From: Sinorhizobium fredii NGR234
GTDB lineage: Bacteria > Pseudomonadota > Alphaproteobacteria > Rhizobiales > Rhizobiaceae
DNA length: 64,000 bases
Direction: 5' to 3'
Assembly (NCBI RefSeq): GCF_000018545.1
Contig: NC_012586.1
Span: forward strand, 1,674,001-1,738,000
Positions 44,583-52,926 of this stretch are shown here, one piece after another; positions within the stretch are counted from its first letter, which is position 1; the number at the start of each line of letters is the position of its first letter. The notes beneath the pieces are model-generated. The model did no database searches. It was not told the origin of the DNA and worked only from the letters and a program-made list of their open reading frames with translations. A program made the translations under genes and the position numbers.

Positions 44583-45269
44583 ATGGGAGTAGGCCAGCCT
44601 TTCCTGCGGAGGTCATTGTCCCCGCAGCTTGGGAGTGAAGAGGATGAGCCGCTCGTCATCATTGTCGACGACGACGCCTCGGTTCGCGCGGCACTGTCGG
44701 AGTTAATTCTATCGGCGGGTTTCCGGCCGGTGAGCTTTGCCTCCACTCGCGAATTGCTTGACGCCGATACGCTGGACGCCCCCGGCTGTTTGATCCTCGA
44801 TGTGCGCATGCCGGGAGAGAGCGGTCTCCATCTGCAGCGCCATCTGGCCGATAATGGCAACCCCAAGCCGATCATCTTCCTGACAGGGCATGGCGACATC
44901 CCTATGACCGTCGAGGCGATGAAGGCGGGAGCGGTGGATTTTCTCACCAAACCGGTGCGGGACCAAACGCTGCTTGACGCGGTCACTGCCGGCATTGCGA
45001 TGGACGCCGAGCGACGCGCAGAAGCAGCGATTTCCCGGCTCAATATCGAACGCCTCGAGACGCTGACGCAGCGCGAGCGCGAGGTTCTCTACGAAGTGGC
45101 GCGCGGACGCCTCAACAAGCAGATCGCCTTCGATCTCGGCATCAGCGAAGTGACGGTGAAAGCGCATCGCAGCAGCGTCATGCACAAGATGGGGGCTGCC
45201 TCCGTCGGCGAACTGATCCGGGCCTTTGAGACACTGCCCGCGCAAATGCGTCAGGCCGGCGCTCGCTAA
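44583..45269 (+). CDS. FixJ-family response regulator (second copy)
   Basis: The 228-residue protein has a receiver domain (VIIVDDDASVRAALSELILS; Asp in CLILDVRMPGESGLHLQRHL; Lys in VDFLTKPVRDQTLLDA) and a LuxR-type helix-turn-helix (LTQREREVLYEVARGRLNKQ, GISEVTVKAHRSSVMHKMGA). It is close to the regulator at 43565-44215 and probably arose by duplication. It has about 20 extra N-terminal residues before the domain. It is the last gene of the kinase operon, 12 bases after the single receiver and just before a strong hairpin. Confidence 0.93.
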   Translation: MGVGQPFLRRSLSPQLGSEEDEPLVIIVDDDASVRAALSELILSAGFRPVSFASTRELLDADTLDAPGCLILDVRMPGESGLHLQRHLADNGNPKPIIFLTGHGDIPMTVEAMKAGAVDFLTKPVRDQTLLDAVTAGIAMDAERRAEAAISRLNIERLETLTQREREVLYEVARGRLNKQIAFDLGISEVTVKAHRSSVMHKMGAASVGELIRAFETLPAQMRQAGAR

Positions 45270-45272
45270 GCT

Positions 45273-45312
45273 GAAACCGCTCTGCCGAGGATCATCCCGG
45301 CAGAACGGTTTC
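45273..45312 (+). terminator. Strong hairpin ending the PAS-kinase operon
   Basis: GAAACCG and TCTGCCG on the left pair with CGGCAGA and CGGTTTC on the right, interrupted by one C/A mismatch, around a 10-base loop. It lies 4 bases after the last response-regulator gene. No T-run follows on the plus strand, so it may act partly through Rho or RNA stability. Confidence 0.6.
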
Positions 45313-45406
45313 AAAATGAAGGACTTGTGCTCCACCTTGGCTAAGGTCGAATGCCGCAATTTGGCGGCTAAGCAACCAGTCCTTCGCGTGGCCGGTTGGA
45401 CTGCCG

Positions 45407-46321
45407 TCATGAGTCCCAGACGACCGGGACCCAACGAAAGACGTCGCCGTCGGCCGCGACATGGCAGACGGACGGGAACGGCAGGTGAGTGGCCACCAGC
45501 GGCTCGCGGGTCGCCGCCAGTTCACGCAAAAGACGGACGCGGACGCGGGCCGCCTCCTCGGGGTCGTGTTCGAAGCCGTTGTGCCAGTCGGGATGGTCGA
45601 AGCCGACCTGGAACACGGCGTCGCCTGCGAATGTCAGCCGGTCGCCCCCCGACGCCAGGCGGACCACGCTGTGCCCGGGGGTGTGGCCGCCGGTGCGGGT
45701 GACGACCACCCCCGGCGCCACCTCGTAGTCTTCGTCGAACTGCCGCAGCTGGCTCTGGTACTCGGCCATGAACCGCTTGGCCGTCCGCCGAAGCACGGGC
45801 GGCACTGTCGATGGCATGGAGGCGTGGGAAAAATCGGGCGCTTCCCAGAACTTGACTTCCGCCGCCGCCACGTGGATCCGCAGATCCGGACGCAATCGGT
45901 CCTTCACGCCATCCGCGAGCAGCCCGCCAATGTGGTCCATGTGCATGTGGGTAAGCACCACGTCGGTCACGGAGGCGAGATCGACTCCGGCGGCCTCCAG
46001 TCGCGAGACCGTCTGCCCGGCCCGCGGGAAGTCCGGAAACTCCACCCCTAGCCCAGCGTCGACGAGTATCGCCTGGCCGCCGCTCCGCACCAAGACCACG
46101 TTCAGCGGCCAATGGAGCACGTCCGTCGGCAGGAACATGTCGTCCAGCCAGGCCGTCCGGACGGCCGGGTCGGCGTTGGTCGCCAAAACCGGGGTTGGTA
46201 TTGGTAGCACGCCGTCACTGATCACCAAGACGTCAATCTCGCCGACCTTAACCGCGTAGCGTGACGGAACGAGCTCGTCCCGCCCCGATCTACTAGGGCG
46301 TGAGGCGTTGTCCAGGCTCAT
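45407..46321 (-). CDS. Metallo-beta-lactamase-fold hydrolase
   Basis: The 304-residue protein has the metallo-beta-lactamase fold. The zinc motif VVLTHMHMDHIGGLLADGVK gives HxHxDH, TRTGGHTPGHSVVRLASG supplies another His, FAGDAVFQVGFDHPDW the bridging Asp, and ATHLPFPSVCHVAADGDVF the last His. The family includes lactonases and AttM/AiiB-like enzymes; no substrate can be assigned. The ATG at 46321 has an AGGAGA site, while an in-frame start 48 bases upstream (46369) is less likely. It stands alone, tail-to-tail with the PAS-kinase operon. Confidence 0.9.
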   Translation of the reverse strand: MSLDNASRPSRSGRDELVPSRYAVKVGEIDVLVISDGVLPIPTPVLATNADPAVRTAWLDDMFLPTDVLHWPLNVVLVRSGGQAILVDAGLGVEFPDFPRAGQTVSRLEAAGVDLASVTDVVLTHMHMDHIGGLLADGVKDRLRPDLRIHVAAAEVKFWEAPDFSHASMPSTVPPVLRRTAKRFMAEYQSQLRQFDEDYEVAPGVVVTRTGGHTPGHSVVRLASGGDRLTFAGDAVFQVGFDHPDWHNGFEHDPEEAARVRVRLLRELAATREPLVATHLPFPSVCHVAADGDVFRWVPVVWDS

Positions 46322-46931
46322 GGTTGTCTCCTGCTGACCGGTCCTACGGTTTGTTTCTGCATGCGGCATGATGCGCTCCTCTCTCTGTCAATCACGGACG
46401 AAAGTAGCGGGGGAGCATTTCGGCTTGCAGTACCAGGAGGTATTGAGGCGGTCAGGCTATGGTATCGGAGCAATAGGCACTCGGGTGTCTGGATGTGCTA
46501 CTCATCGCAAATTGACCGGGTGGGAACAGCTTTTCAGCTCTACTTAGACAACGGATCGGCCATCCTCTTCGGTCCCGGTAGCTATCTGGGGCCGAGCTGA
46601 ATTCGTCCGATGCCGAATGGCGCGGATTTCCTCCACTTCATCGGGGCTTTTTGATCGAAACGAGTACTACCCCAATGCTTTTGCATCGTATGGCAACGAC
46701 TTCCGTAGAGTAGTTTGACATCACGATCCGCCGCATTCTCCCTGCCATCGGCCACGCCGACCGGCCTGGAGAGAACACATGCTGAATCATCAGACTGTTG
46801 ATCCTGGAAACCGGTTTCGCGGTGCCGGCTTGGACGCGCTACCCGCTCCGCCGGCCGACACCTTCGAGGCTGCGCGCTGCGCGGTGTGCCCATCGGCGAA
46901 CACTTTGCAATGCCCATTCGTAAGGAGAACA
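46322..46931. other. Intergenic stretch between divergent genes
   Basis: About 600 bases separate the divergent metallo-hydrolase and NmrA-like genes. A plus-strand frame at 46361-46600 has no ribosome site and no known family. A TTGACA sequence at 46715-46720 could be a -35 box for the NmrA-like gene, but no good -10 follows at the right distance. The frame of the NmrA-like gene is open back to 46779, but only the part from 46932 is protein-like. Confidence 0.4.
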
Positions 46932-47699
46932 ATGATGAAAATCGTCGTAATTGGCGGTACCGGTCTCATCGGTTCGAAAACCGTGGAGCGGTTGCGCAAA
47001 AAAGGCCATGACGTGTTGGCGGCATCGCCGAATTCAGGCGTCGACACGATCACCGGAACGGGTCTTGCCGAAGCACTCGCAGGAGCGCGCGTGGTGCTGG
47101 ACCTCGCAAACTCGCCATCATTCGAGGACAATGCCGTCTTGGAATTCTTCCGGACGGCGGGTCGCAATCTGCTGAGCGCGGGCGCTGCCGCCGGCGTGGA
47201 GCATCACGTCGCGCTCTCGATCGTCGGCACGGAGCGGCTGCAGGGCAGCGGCTACATGCGTGCCAAGATGGCTCAGGAAGAGCTGATCAAGAGCTCCGGC
47301 ATACCCTACACGATCGTACACTCGACGCAGTTCTTCGAGTTCATGGACGGCATCGCCCAGGCGGGAACGATCGGTCAGTCCGTCCATCTGTCGCCTGCCT
47401 ATGTGCAGCCGATCGCATCGGATGACGTCGCCGACGTGATGGCGGAAGTCGCGCTCGCCGCCCCGGCGAACGGCATCATCGAGATTGGCGGCCCCGAGAA
47501 GGTCCGCCTCAACGAAATCGTGGCGTGTTTGCTGTCGGCCAAAAGCGATCCCCGCCAGGTCGTGGCCGACCCTCACGCCCCCTATTTCGGCGTGGAGCTG
47601 AAAGACGAGTCGCTCGTGCCCGGCAGCAACGCCAGGCTTGGCCGAATCCGCTTCAACGACTGGCTAGGCCAGCAGCCGCCTCAGAAAATGACGGCGTAG
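46932..47699 (+). CDS. NmrA-like NAD(P)-binding protein
   Basis: The 255-residue protein starts with a Rossmann dinucleotide motif (KIVVIGGTGLIGSKTVERLR) and continues with LSAGAAAGVEHHVALSIVGT and YMRAKMAQEELIKSSGIPYT, typical of atypical short-chain dehydrogenases (NmrA/SDR a5 types). A TAAGGAGAAC ribosome site supports 46932. Members are either NAD(P)H quinone oxidoreductases, epimerase-like enzymes or redox-sensing regulators; no assignment is possible here. It is followed by a rhizobial-type palindrome and a secreted cupin gene, with which it may be cotranscribed. Confidence 0.85.
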   Translation: MMKIVVIGGTGLIGSKTVERLRKKGHDVLAASPNSGVDTITGTGLAEALAGARVVLDLANSPSFEDNAVLEFFRTAGRNLLSAGAAAGVEHHVALSIVGTERLQGSGYMRAKMAQEELIKSSGIPYTIVHSTQFFEFMDGIAQAGTIGQSVHLSPAYVQPIASDDVADVMAEVALAAPANGIIEIGGPEKVRLNEIVACLLSAKSDPRQVVADPHAPYFGVELKDESLVPGSNARLGRIRFNDWLGQQPPQKMTA

Positions 47700-47700
47700 T

Positions 47701-47752
47701 TTCAAAGCGCTGCAGCGACCCTTGTGCGTCCTGGAGGACGCACGGCGCTGTA
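47701..47752. repeat. Rhizobial-type palindromic intergenic element
   Basis: The core is a perfect hairpin (arms 47724-47731 and 47736-47743, 4-base loop) within a larger imperfect palindrome that begins AAAGCGCTGCAGCG and ends GGCGCTGTAG. This shape and the GCGCTGTAG edge resemble the short palindromic repeats scattered between genes in Sinorhizobium and related genomes. It lies between the NmrA-like and cupin genes and may stabilise or end the upstream transcript. Confidence 0.55.
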
Positions 47753-47824
47753 GCAAACCGGCCACGGCCGCGGCGAGTACCCGGCGGTTCACTCCAGCCA
47801 TTTGGATCAGACAGGAGACCAGAC

Positions 47825-48232
47825 ATGCTCAGACACATCCTCCCGACGGCAGCACTCGCCGTCATTCTAGCCAGCGGTGCGCAGGCTGACGACGGCAGAG
47901 CGAAGTTGACCATCGTTTACGATCAGCAACTGCCCAACGTAGAGGGCAAGAGCATCAAGGCGGTACTCGTCGAATATGGACCCGGCGGCGCCTCGCCCGC
48001 GCACACCCACCCCAAGTCGGCGTTCATCTATGCCACCGTTCTTGAAGGGGCGATCCGCAGCCAGGTCAATAGCGGGCCGGCGAAGGTCTACCATGCCGGA
48101 GAAAGCTTCGCGGAATTTCCGGGTGACTTTCATCGTGTCAGCGCAAACGCCAGGAGCACCGAGCCGGCGCGTCTGCTGGCTGTCTTCGTGGTGGGCACCA
48201 ACGAGACCAACCTGACCAACTTCGAAGATTGA
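47825..48232 (+). CDS. Secreted cupin-domain protein
   Basis: The 135-residue protein has a signal peptide (MLRHILPTAALAVILASGA, cleavage likely after GAQA) followed by a single cupin_2 barrel. GPGGASPAHTHPKSAFIYAT has the metal-binding His pair, LEGAIRSQVNSGPAKVYHAG follows, and GESFAEFPGDFHRVSANA carries the second motif. The frame is open upstream to 47525, but only the ATG at 47825 gives a sensible signal peptide. Periplasmic cupins of this type are widespread and of unknown function. It may share a transcript with the NmrA-like gene. Confidence 0.85.
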   Translation: MLRHILPTAALAVILASGAQADDGRAKLTIVYDQQLPNVEGKSIKAVLVEYGPGGASPAHTHPKSAFIYATVLEGAIRSQVNSGPAKVYHAGESFAEFPGDFHRVSANARSTEPARLLAVFVVGTNETNLTNFED

Positions 48233-48626
48233 CGTCTTTAGCCACCGGTGTCCGGCGCCCCGTCGAGTTGTGATCGCCGCCCCCGTGCTGGTCGCAATCA
48301 AGATCGGGCCCTCCCGGTACGCGAAACTGCGCGGCGCGCAGTCGCCCAAAATGAGGCGCCTGCGCGCCATCATTCTGCAACCCTCAGCAGTTCGATGCGA
48401 AACGGCAGCAAGCCGCCGGACTACGCGCAGCCTTACGCGAGATTAAACGGCCGCTTTTGGACGCAAAGGCGGCTGTTCCACACGTCCAGCTTGGACTTCT
48501 TGTTTCCACCCACCTGAGACGGAACCGGAAAGATCGACCCAGAGCGGGCGGCGGCATCCGCACCAGGAATGGCACGGTTCGGCCGACACTGAAAGTGGTC
48601 TCCCACGCATATACGCGTCGAACCGC
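48233..48626. other. Intergenic stretch with dispersed repeat
   Basis: This gap of about 390 bases lies between the convergent cupin and LysE genes. It contains one module-B repeat (48504-48540), listed separately. The rest shows no ribosome-site-supported frame, RNA gene or terminator. Confidence 0.45.
48504..48540 (+). repeat. Dispersed intergenic repeat, module B
   Basis: This copy reads CCACCCACCTGAGACGG then AACCGGAAAGATCGACCC, slightly shorter than the copies at 22546-22586 and 27510-27554 because bases before AACCGG are missing. It lies in the gap between two convergent genes. Confidence 0.65.
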
Positions 48627-49253
48627 TTACCGATGGGCCGTCGCCAGCTTCGCGGCCAAGCCGACGAAAACAACACCTGCACTACGGTTGAGGACGAGCT
48701 GTCGTTTGTCGGAGCCTTTGAGCCATGTGCTGATCGAACCGGAGAGAAGGGCGATGGTCACGAACGAGCAGAAAGCACAGGTGATGAAAATCGCGCCCAA
48801 CGCCAAGATCTGGAGCACCACATTGCCGCTGGCCGGAGAGGTGAACTGTGGCAGAAACGCAAGGAAGAATATGGCCACCTTAGGGTTCGTGACGTTCATC
48901 ACCATGCCCCGGAGGATCATGCCGCGTCCAGAAACGGAGCCGCTTTCGCCCTCGATGAGCTTTTCAGGGGCTGCCCTGAATGCCTTCCATGCGAGGTAGA
49001 CTAGATAACACGCGCCGACAAACTTCAATCCGTTGAAGGCTAGTTCGGAAGTCTGAAAGATCGCAGCGACGCCCAACGCGACCGCGAGGGTGTGAAGTAC
49101 GAGCCCTGCGCACAGCCCTAATGTGACGAAAATGCCGACGGCGCGGCCGTGGATCGCGGACTGGATCAACACGAACATATTGTCCGGGCCGGGCGCACAG
49201 CACAAGACTGCAGCGGCGGCTGCGAACGAGAGCGCGACATCGAGTGGAAGCAT
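48627..49253 (-). CDS. LysE/RhtB-family exporter
   Basis: The 208-residue protein has about six membrane spans and the LysE/RhtB signature near the N-terminus (AVLCCAPGPDNMFVLIQSA), followed by LGLCAGLVLHTLAVALGVAA and MNVTNPKVAIFFLAFLPQF. The family exports amino acids and related metabolites by proton antiport. The ATG at 49253 is chosen because an AGGAGATAAG site precedes it; an upstream in-frame ATG at 49271 is less likely. A divergent Lrp/AsnC regulator gene starts 173 bases away, the usual arrangement for control of such exporters. Confidence 0.92.
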   Translation of the reverse strand: MLPLDVALSFAAAAAVLCCAPGPDNMFVLIQSAIHGRAVGIFVTLGLCAGLVLHTLAVALGVAAIFQTSELAFNGLKFVGACYLVYLAWKAFRAAPEKLIEGESGSVSGRGMILRGMVMNVTNPKVAIFFLAFLPQFTSPASGNVVLQILALGAIFITCAFCSFVTIALLSGSISTWLKGSDKRQLVLNRSAGVVFVGLAAKLATAHR

Positions 49254-49426
49254 TCTTATCTCCTGGGTCATCGGCGTGTTAAGCGCATTGGTCGATAAAG
49301 TGGATTGAAAATAGCGCGATCAAACTGCGGACGGGCCGCATTCCCACGCGCTTAACTTGTTTTGTGTGCGAATTTTTTGCACTATCAAGGCAATTACGCG
49401 AATTATGCGCAGGAAGTGTCCTCGTC
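49254..49426. promoter_or_regulatory. Divergent promoter region of exporter and Lrp-type regulator
   Basis: This 173-base gap must contain both promoters. It has an AT-rich part around 49350-49395 with TTTTTTGCAC and repeated AATTATGCG/AATTACGCG sequences, which could include Lrp-type binding sites. No exact promoter elements are assigned. Confidence 0.45.
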
Positions 49427-49891
49427 ATGCTCGATCAGTTCGACATTCGCCTCCTTTCAGCGATCCAAGATAACGCTGATCTCACCAACGCCGAATTATC
49501 CGAGCTCGTCGCGCTCTCGGGATCGCAATGCGCTCGGCGTCTCGAGCGGTTGCGGCAGGAGGGGTTCATCGAGAAGTCGGTATGCGTTCTAAGCGCCAAA
49601 AAGCTCGGTCTAGCCGTGACCGCTTACACCACGATCAGTCTGAGCTCTCATACGGAAGAGGGAAATCGAAGGCTGCATAGTTTCATCGAAGACGCGCCCG
49701 AAATCCTTGAATGCTATTCCCAGACTGGTGACGCCGATTTTCTGATCAAGATCACGGTGAAGGACCTCGATCACCTCAGCGCGTTCCTTGAGCGGATGAT
49801 CCATAAGGCGGGAGGGTTGCTCTCGGTAAAGTCCAGTATCATGTTGAAGACCATCAAGAAGACAAATTCTCTACCACTGAAATTCGAGTAG
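49427..49891 (+). CDS. Lrp/AsnC-family transcriptional regulator
   Basis: From the ATG at 49427 the product is 154 residues, the family size. The N-terminal helix-turn-helix is LDQFDIRLLSAIQDNADLTN then LSELVALSGSQCARRLERLR, and the C-terminal RAM (effector-binding) domain includes ILECYSQTGDADFLIKITVK. The frame is open back to 49364 but the extra residues are atypical. It is divergent from the LysE-type exporter gene, so it probably senses an amino acid and activates its export. Confidence 0.92.
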   Translation: MLDQFDIRLLSAIQDNADLTNAELSELVALSGSQCARRLERLRQEGFIEKSVCVLSAKKLGLAVTAYTTISLSSHTEEGNRRLHSFIEDAPEILECYSQTGDADFLIKITVKDLDHLSAFLERMIHKAGGLLSVKSSIMLKTIKKTNSLPLKFE

Positions 49892-49929
49892 GGCGGACGG
49901 GACACGTGGCCGGGCATGGGGTGGGTTGC

Positions 49930-49984
49930 CGCAATGACCGCTGTTGGCGCAACTTGCTCGTTCAGATGAACAAGACGAAGGGCC
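49930..49984 (+). repeat. Dispersed intergenic repeat, module A
   Basis: GCAATGACCGCTGTTGGCGC, AACTTGCTCGTTCAGATGAA and the following CAAGACGAAGGGC match 22482-22541 with a handful of differences. It lies directly upstream of the glyoxalase-like gene and could have supplied or replaced part of its leader. Confidence 0.65.
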
Positions 49985-50062
49985 TACCGCCAAGAGCCGC
50001 CCTTGCTTTTCGTGGTAGGTTGGATCGTATGGAAAACTCGACAGCTTTGGAGTTCGTCGTAC

Positions 50063-50701
50063 TTGCTGAAACTTGACCACCTCACCGTGATCGCCCCGAC
50101 GCTGATCGAGGGGGTTTCGCATGTTCGAAACTGCCTCGACCTCGACGTGCCGTTCGGGTCTCGTCACGATTACATGGGCACCCACAATCACCGGCTTCAG
50201 CTCGGCAACTCTGTCTATCTGGAAATCGTGGCCCTCGACCCGGAGGGAACACAGCCGCGGCGACCCCGTTGGTTTGGTCTCGACAATCACGAGAAAGTCA
50301 GATCGGATTGGAATGAAGGTCGTCGCCTGCGAGGATGGGTTGCCAGTACGGAAACCATTGACTCCGTTCTTTCAATCCACGGCGCGATCTTCGGCGACAA
50401 GGTTTCTCTTCCAGCTTCGGAGCCGACTTTCGCCTTTACCATTCCAAAGGATGGCTCGCTTCCCTTAGACGGTGCGGCCCCCTCGATCATCGACCACCGG
50501 GGCGACTCTAGTTATGTGGCCTCAATTCCTGATCCGGGTGCGCGCCTTCGTTCTCTCACCCTTGAACATCCAGACCCGACTGGCATCGAGGCGCTCTACC
50601 GCGACCTTACCATCGACTATCCACCTGTGATCGTCCAGGCCCTCAAAATCCGATATCGGGCGCTCATTGAGACCGCGACGGGATTGAAAGAGCTAACCTG
50701 A
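50063..50701 (+). CDS. Glyoxalase-like (VOC fold) protein
   Basis: The conserved opening LLKLDHLTVIAPTLIEGVSH and the middle part HDYMGTHNHRLQLGNSVYLE are typical of the glyoxalase-like (Glyoxalase_3, VOC superfamily) group, where His, His and Glu form a metal site. A later stretch, IDHRGDSSYVASIPDPGARL, also fits. No in-frame ATG precedes the conserved part; a TTG at 50063 yields the expected M-L-K-L-D-H start (212 aa), while an upstream TTG at 50003 gives a less typical extension. The start may have been altered by the module A repeat just upstream. Substrate unknown. Confidence 0.75.
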   Translation: MLKLDHLTVIAPTLIEGVSHVRNCLDLDVPFGSRHDYMGTHNHRLQLGNSVYLEIVALDPEGTQPRRPRWFGLDNHEKVRSDWNEGRRLRGWVASTETIDSVLSIHGAIFGDKVSLPASEPTFAFTIPKDGSLPLDGAAPSIIDHRGDSSYVASIPDPGARLRSLTLEHPDPTGIEALYRDLTIDYPPVIVQALKIRYRALIETATGLKELT

Positions 50702-50765
50702 TCCAGCAGGAAGGTCTGCGCCGTCCACTTCTTGCCCGTTCTGGCCCAGGAGCATCAACGGGAAC

Positions 50766-50806
50766 TTCCCACCCGACTGAGACGGATTCTGAACCGGAAG
50801 ATCGAC
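50766..50806 (+). repeat. Dispersed intergenic repeat, module B
   Basis: This copy reads CCCACCCGACTGAGACGGAT, then GAACCGGAAGATCGACCC (one A shorter than the others), then TTGCGG. It lies in the 244-base gap between the glyoxalase-like gene and the convergent secreted-protein gene. Confidence 0.65.
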
Positions 50807-50945
50807 CCCTTGCGGCCGTAGCGGACGAGGACCGGGAATGGCTCGATTGAGCCCTATGCAGTCCTTCCAGGTGTCGAGTTCAGCAGCACAGATGCGCCAT
50901 GAGCAGCCATCGCAAACTCATACTTCGCCGTCGGCGGCTAATCCG

Positions 50946-51512
50946 CTATTCAGGGCGGAGGTCAGCAAAGTCCGGAAATTTCCAGTAGCCGCAGCTTCCC
51001 AGCGAAAACATCGTAACGCCAAAATCGCCAAATTCTTTACGAGATAACTCCACCTCGAACGAATCCTCGTCACCCAACCCGTAAACCGACGCCATCACGG
51101 CCAACGGCCTGAGCGGTCCAAGCACGCTATCATAGGCGGCCTCGTATACCGTGGCCTCCTTTCCAGCGAACTTGCCCTTGATAACTCTTTTAATCTCCAA
51201 ATCTGCTCTCACCATTCTCGTCGGCGTTCCGTTTTCATCTAACAAGCCAGACTCGCCGATTAGCAGCGACTTCACACGCGCCTCGACTACAATCTCCGCC
51301 TTCGACAACCGTTCGTTCTCGGTGGGGCATGGCTGCATTCCCACAGCGGGACGCAAACAACCAACAAAAAGCAAGAGGACCGCAAATATTTTCCTCACCA
51401 GGGCGCAGGACTTTTTAAACAGCCCCTTAGTCGCTGTGGCGGCTGGTCGTAGGTGCAATGTGACCGCTTCCTGCATCGGAGCCATTTTTGTAATCCAATC
51501 GTGCCAGTTCAA
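50946..51512 (-). CDS. Exported protein of unknown function
   Basis: The 188-residue frame has a hydrophobic export segment at about residues 39-57 (VRKIFAVLLLFVGCLRPAVG) and a polar mature part with three cysteines. The leader before it is unusually long, so translation may instead start at GTG 51398, which would give a normal signal peptide; no strong ribosome site separates the options. VGC before LRPAVG could be a lipobox. ADLEIKRVIKGKFAGKEATV and SCGYWKFPDFADL suggest a folded beta-rich domain, but no family is recognised. Confidence 0.6.
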   Translation of the reverse strand: MNWHDWITKMAPMQEAVTLHLRPAATATKGLFKKSCALVRKIFAVLLLFVGCLRPAVGMQPCPTENERLSKAEIVVEARVKSLLIGESGLLDENGTPTRMVRADLEIKRVIKGKFAGKEATVYEAAYDSVLGPLRPLAVMASVYGLGDEDSFEVELSRKEFGDFGVTMFSLGSCGYWKFPDFADLRPE

Positions 51513-51886
51513 AAGTCAGACGGTTTATGTGTTTGAAGAAGTGCCCGAGAGCGCACTGTCCTTCAAGGTCATGTAATCGAACCATGTCTCCTTTGGGCCG
51601 ATCTTTGCCGTTCTCCGCCGTGTTCGCCTCGAAGCTGTCAAAGCCCGGGAGCTAAGCTGGATCGCCCTGACCGGGCTTGGCAGATGCAGCCCTTCGGTAG
51701 GTGATCAAGGCAAAATGAGTCGCTGATCGATACAGAAAGAGCCCGCGGCGGGGGGGGGACCATTTTGGCGGGCTCGAGTTTGAGGCCATATGTTCTTGGC
51801 TGCCCTGATCGTGACAGAATGGCTGACGTTGTCCAGTAAGTCCTTCTGTGTAGCCCCCGGAACCGGCACGGGTAGCCGTCAGGATT
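51513..51886. other. Intergenic stretch with G-rich hairpin
   Basis: About 370 bases without a supported gene. A GC-rich hairpin (arms around 51738-51745 and 51768-51775, GAGCCCGC with GCGGGCTC) encloses an uninterrupted run of G residues (about 51749-51757). The hairpin could end transcripts from either side; the G-run may be prone to sequencing or replication slippage. Confidence 0.4.
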
Positions 51887-52345
51887 TCAATCTTTGGAAA
51901 CGGGCGCTTTGAAATTCCTGATCAGAGAGGCAAGCTCCGGTTCGTCGACGAGGAGCGCCGCGTCCTCGGCGGATAACCAGGCCATTCTTCGCTCACCCTT
52001 TTCGGGCCAGCTTGCCCGATGCTTTTTCACCGCGAGCGGATAGACGAGCACTTGAAGCCGTTCAAAATTCCCGTCGCCCCGCTTCCAATATGTGTAGCTT
52101 CCAACCGGCTTCTTGGCGACCTTGCCGACAGCGCCAGCCTCTTCATAGGCTTCCATTGCCGCAGCGTCCGTTGGCTTCTGGCCCTTCTTTCGCCATCCCT
52201 TCGGAATGATGAATCTACCGGTATCGCGTGAGGTAACCAGAAGGATTTCCACGCATTTGGATTCTGAGATCCGAAACGGCAGGGCTGCCACCTGCTGTCG
52301 CAGTGGGGGCTCGCCCGCCGAGTGCTTGTTTTCCTTCTTTATCAT
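51887..52345 (-). CDS. Nudix hydrolase-like protein
   Basis: The 152-residue protein has a Nudix fold of the DIPP/Aps type: VAALPFRISESKCVEILLVT, then RFIIPKGWRKKGQKPTDAAA and MEAYEEAGAVGKV, which form a Nudix box. The box departs from the consensus: the usual early Glu is replaced in the KKGQKPT segment and the Arg before the EEAG core is missing (AMEAYEEAG). Two of the acidic metal ligands (EEAG) remain. It may hydrolyse diphosphoinositol or dinucleotide polyphosphates, or have changed function. It is a single gene between two non-coding stretches. Confidence 0.82.
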   Translation of the reverse strand: MIKKENKHSAGEPPLRQQVAALPFRISESKCVEILLVTSRDTGRFIIPKGWRKKGQKPTDAAAMEAYEEAGAVGKVAKKPVGSYTYWKRGDGNFERLQVLVYPLAVKKHRASWPEKGERRMAWLSAEDAALLVDEPELASLIRNFKAPVSKD

Positions 52346-52555
52346 CCAGAGGATGATTTAGCGCACCAGAAGGGCGAGGCAAACCGTTCCCTCATTCCCC
52401 TGTTCTGGCGTCGCGTCCGTCCTTCGGTGGGGAAATAGGAACGCCCGCTGATTAGGCGGGCGCGAGTCGTGAGACTCTTCGCTGTCCGCCTAAGGGGACC
52501 CAGAGAGGGTAGCGGAAGCGATCAGGCACAACGCGCCAAAGTTGCGGAAGGTTCC
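52346..52555. other. Short intergenic stretch with hairpin
   Basis: It holds a perfect 7-bp hairpin (CGCCCGC and GCGGGCG, 52442-52462, 7-base loop) between the Nudix gene and the small ORF at 52556. A plus-strand frame at 52469-52675 is antisense to that small ORF and not supported. Confidence 0.4.
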
Positions 52556-52723
52556 TTAAAGCCTGACGATGTCATCGACCAAGAATTCGACCTGATGCCG
52601 GACGGAGTCGGCTTGCTCGCTCACCGCTCGCCAGACCGCGAGGCTGTACGTCCCCTCGGTGGCGGTCCAATCTAACGCCACGAGGCAACCCAGCACAACA
52701 ATATAGAGTAGCAAGTCGCGCAT
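52556..52723 (-). CDS. Small membrane protein candidate (55 aa)
   Basis: The frame begins MRDLLLYIVVLGCLVALDWT, one hydrophobic span, followed by a polar tail that ends VEFLVDDIVRL. The charge pattern suits a small inner-membrane protein with its C-terminus outside. The remainder of the gap (52724-52926) shows no gene. No strong ribosome site precedes the ATG. I do not recognise a family with certainty. Confidence 0.35.
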   Translation of the reverse strand: MRDLLLYIVVLGCLVALDWTATEGTYSLAVWRAVSEQADSVRHQVEFLVDDIVRL

Positions 52724-52926
52724 GTCGGAAGTGTACCACAGATAGATTTAGATATCGCTAATATTGTCACACTCGTCACGCCGCCGGTAGGAAGCGACAA
52801 AATGGGATTCTCGCTGCGGGATGACCGCAGAGGGCCGACCCGGCGGTGGCGAAGCGCCAATTGCGGTCATGCCTGGGCGTTGCTATTGGGTTGCTTATTC
52901 GCCCAGGGACATGAACATGTGCGGAG

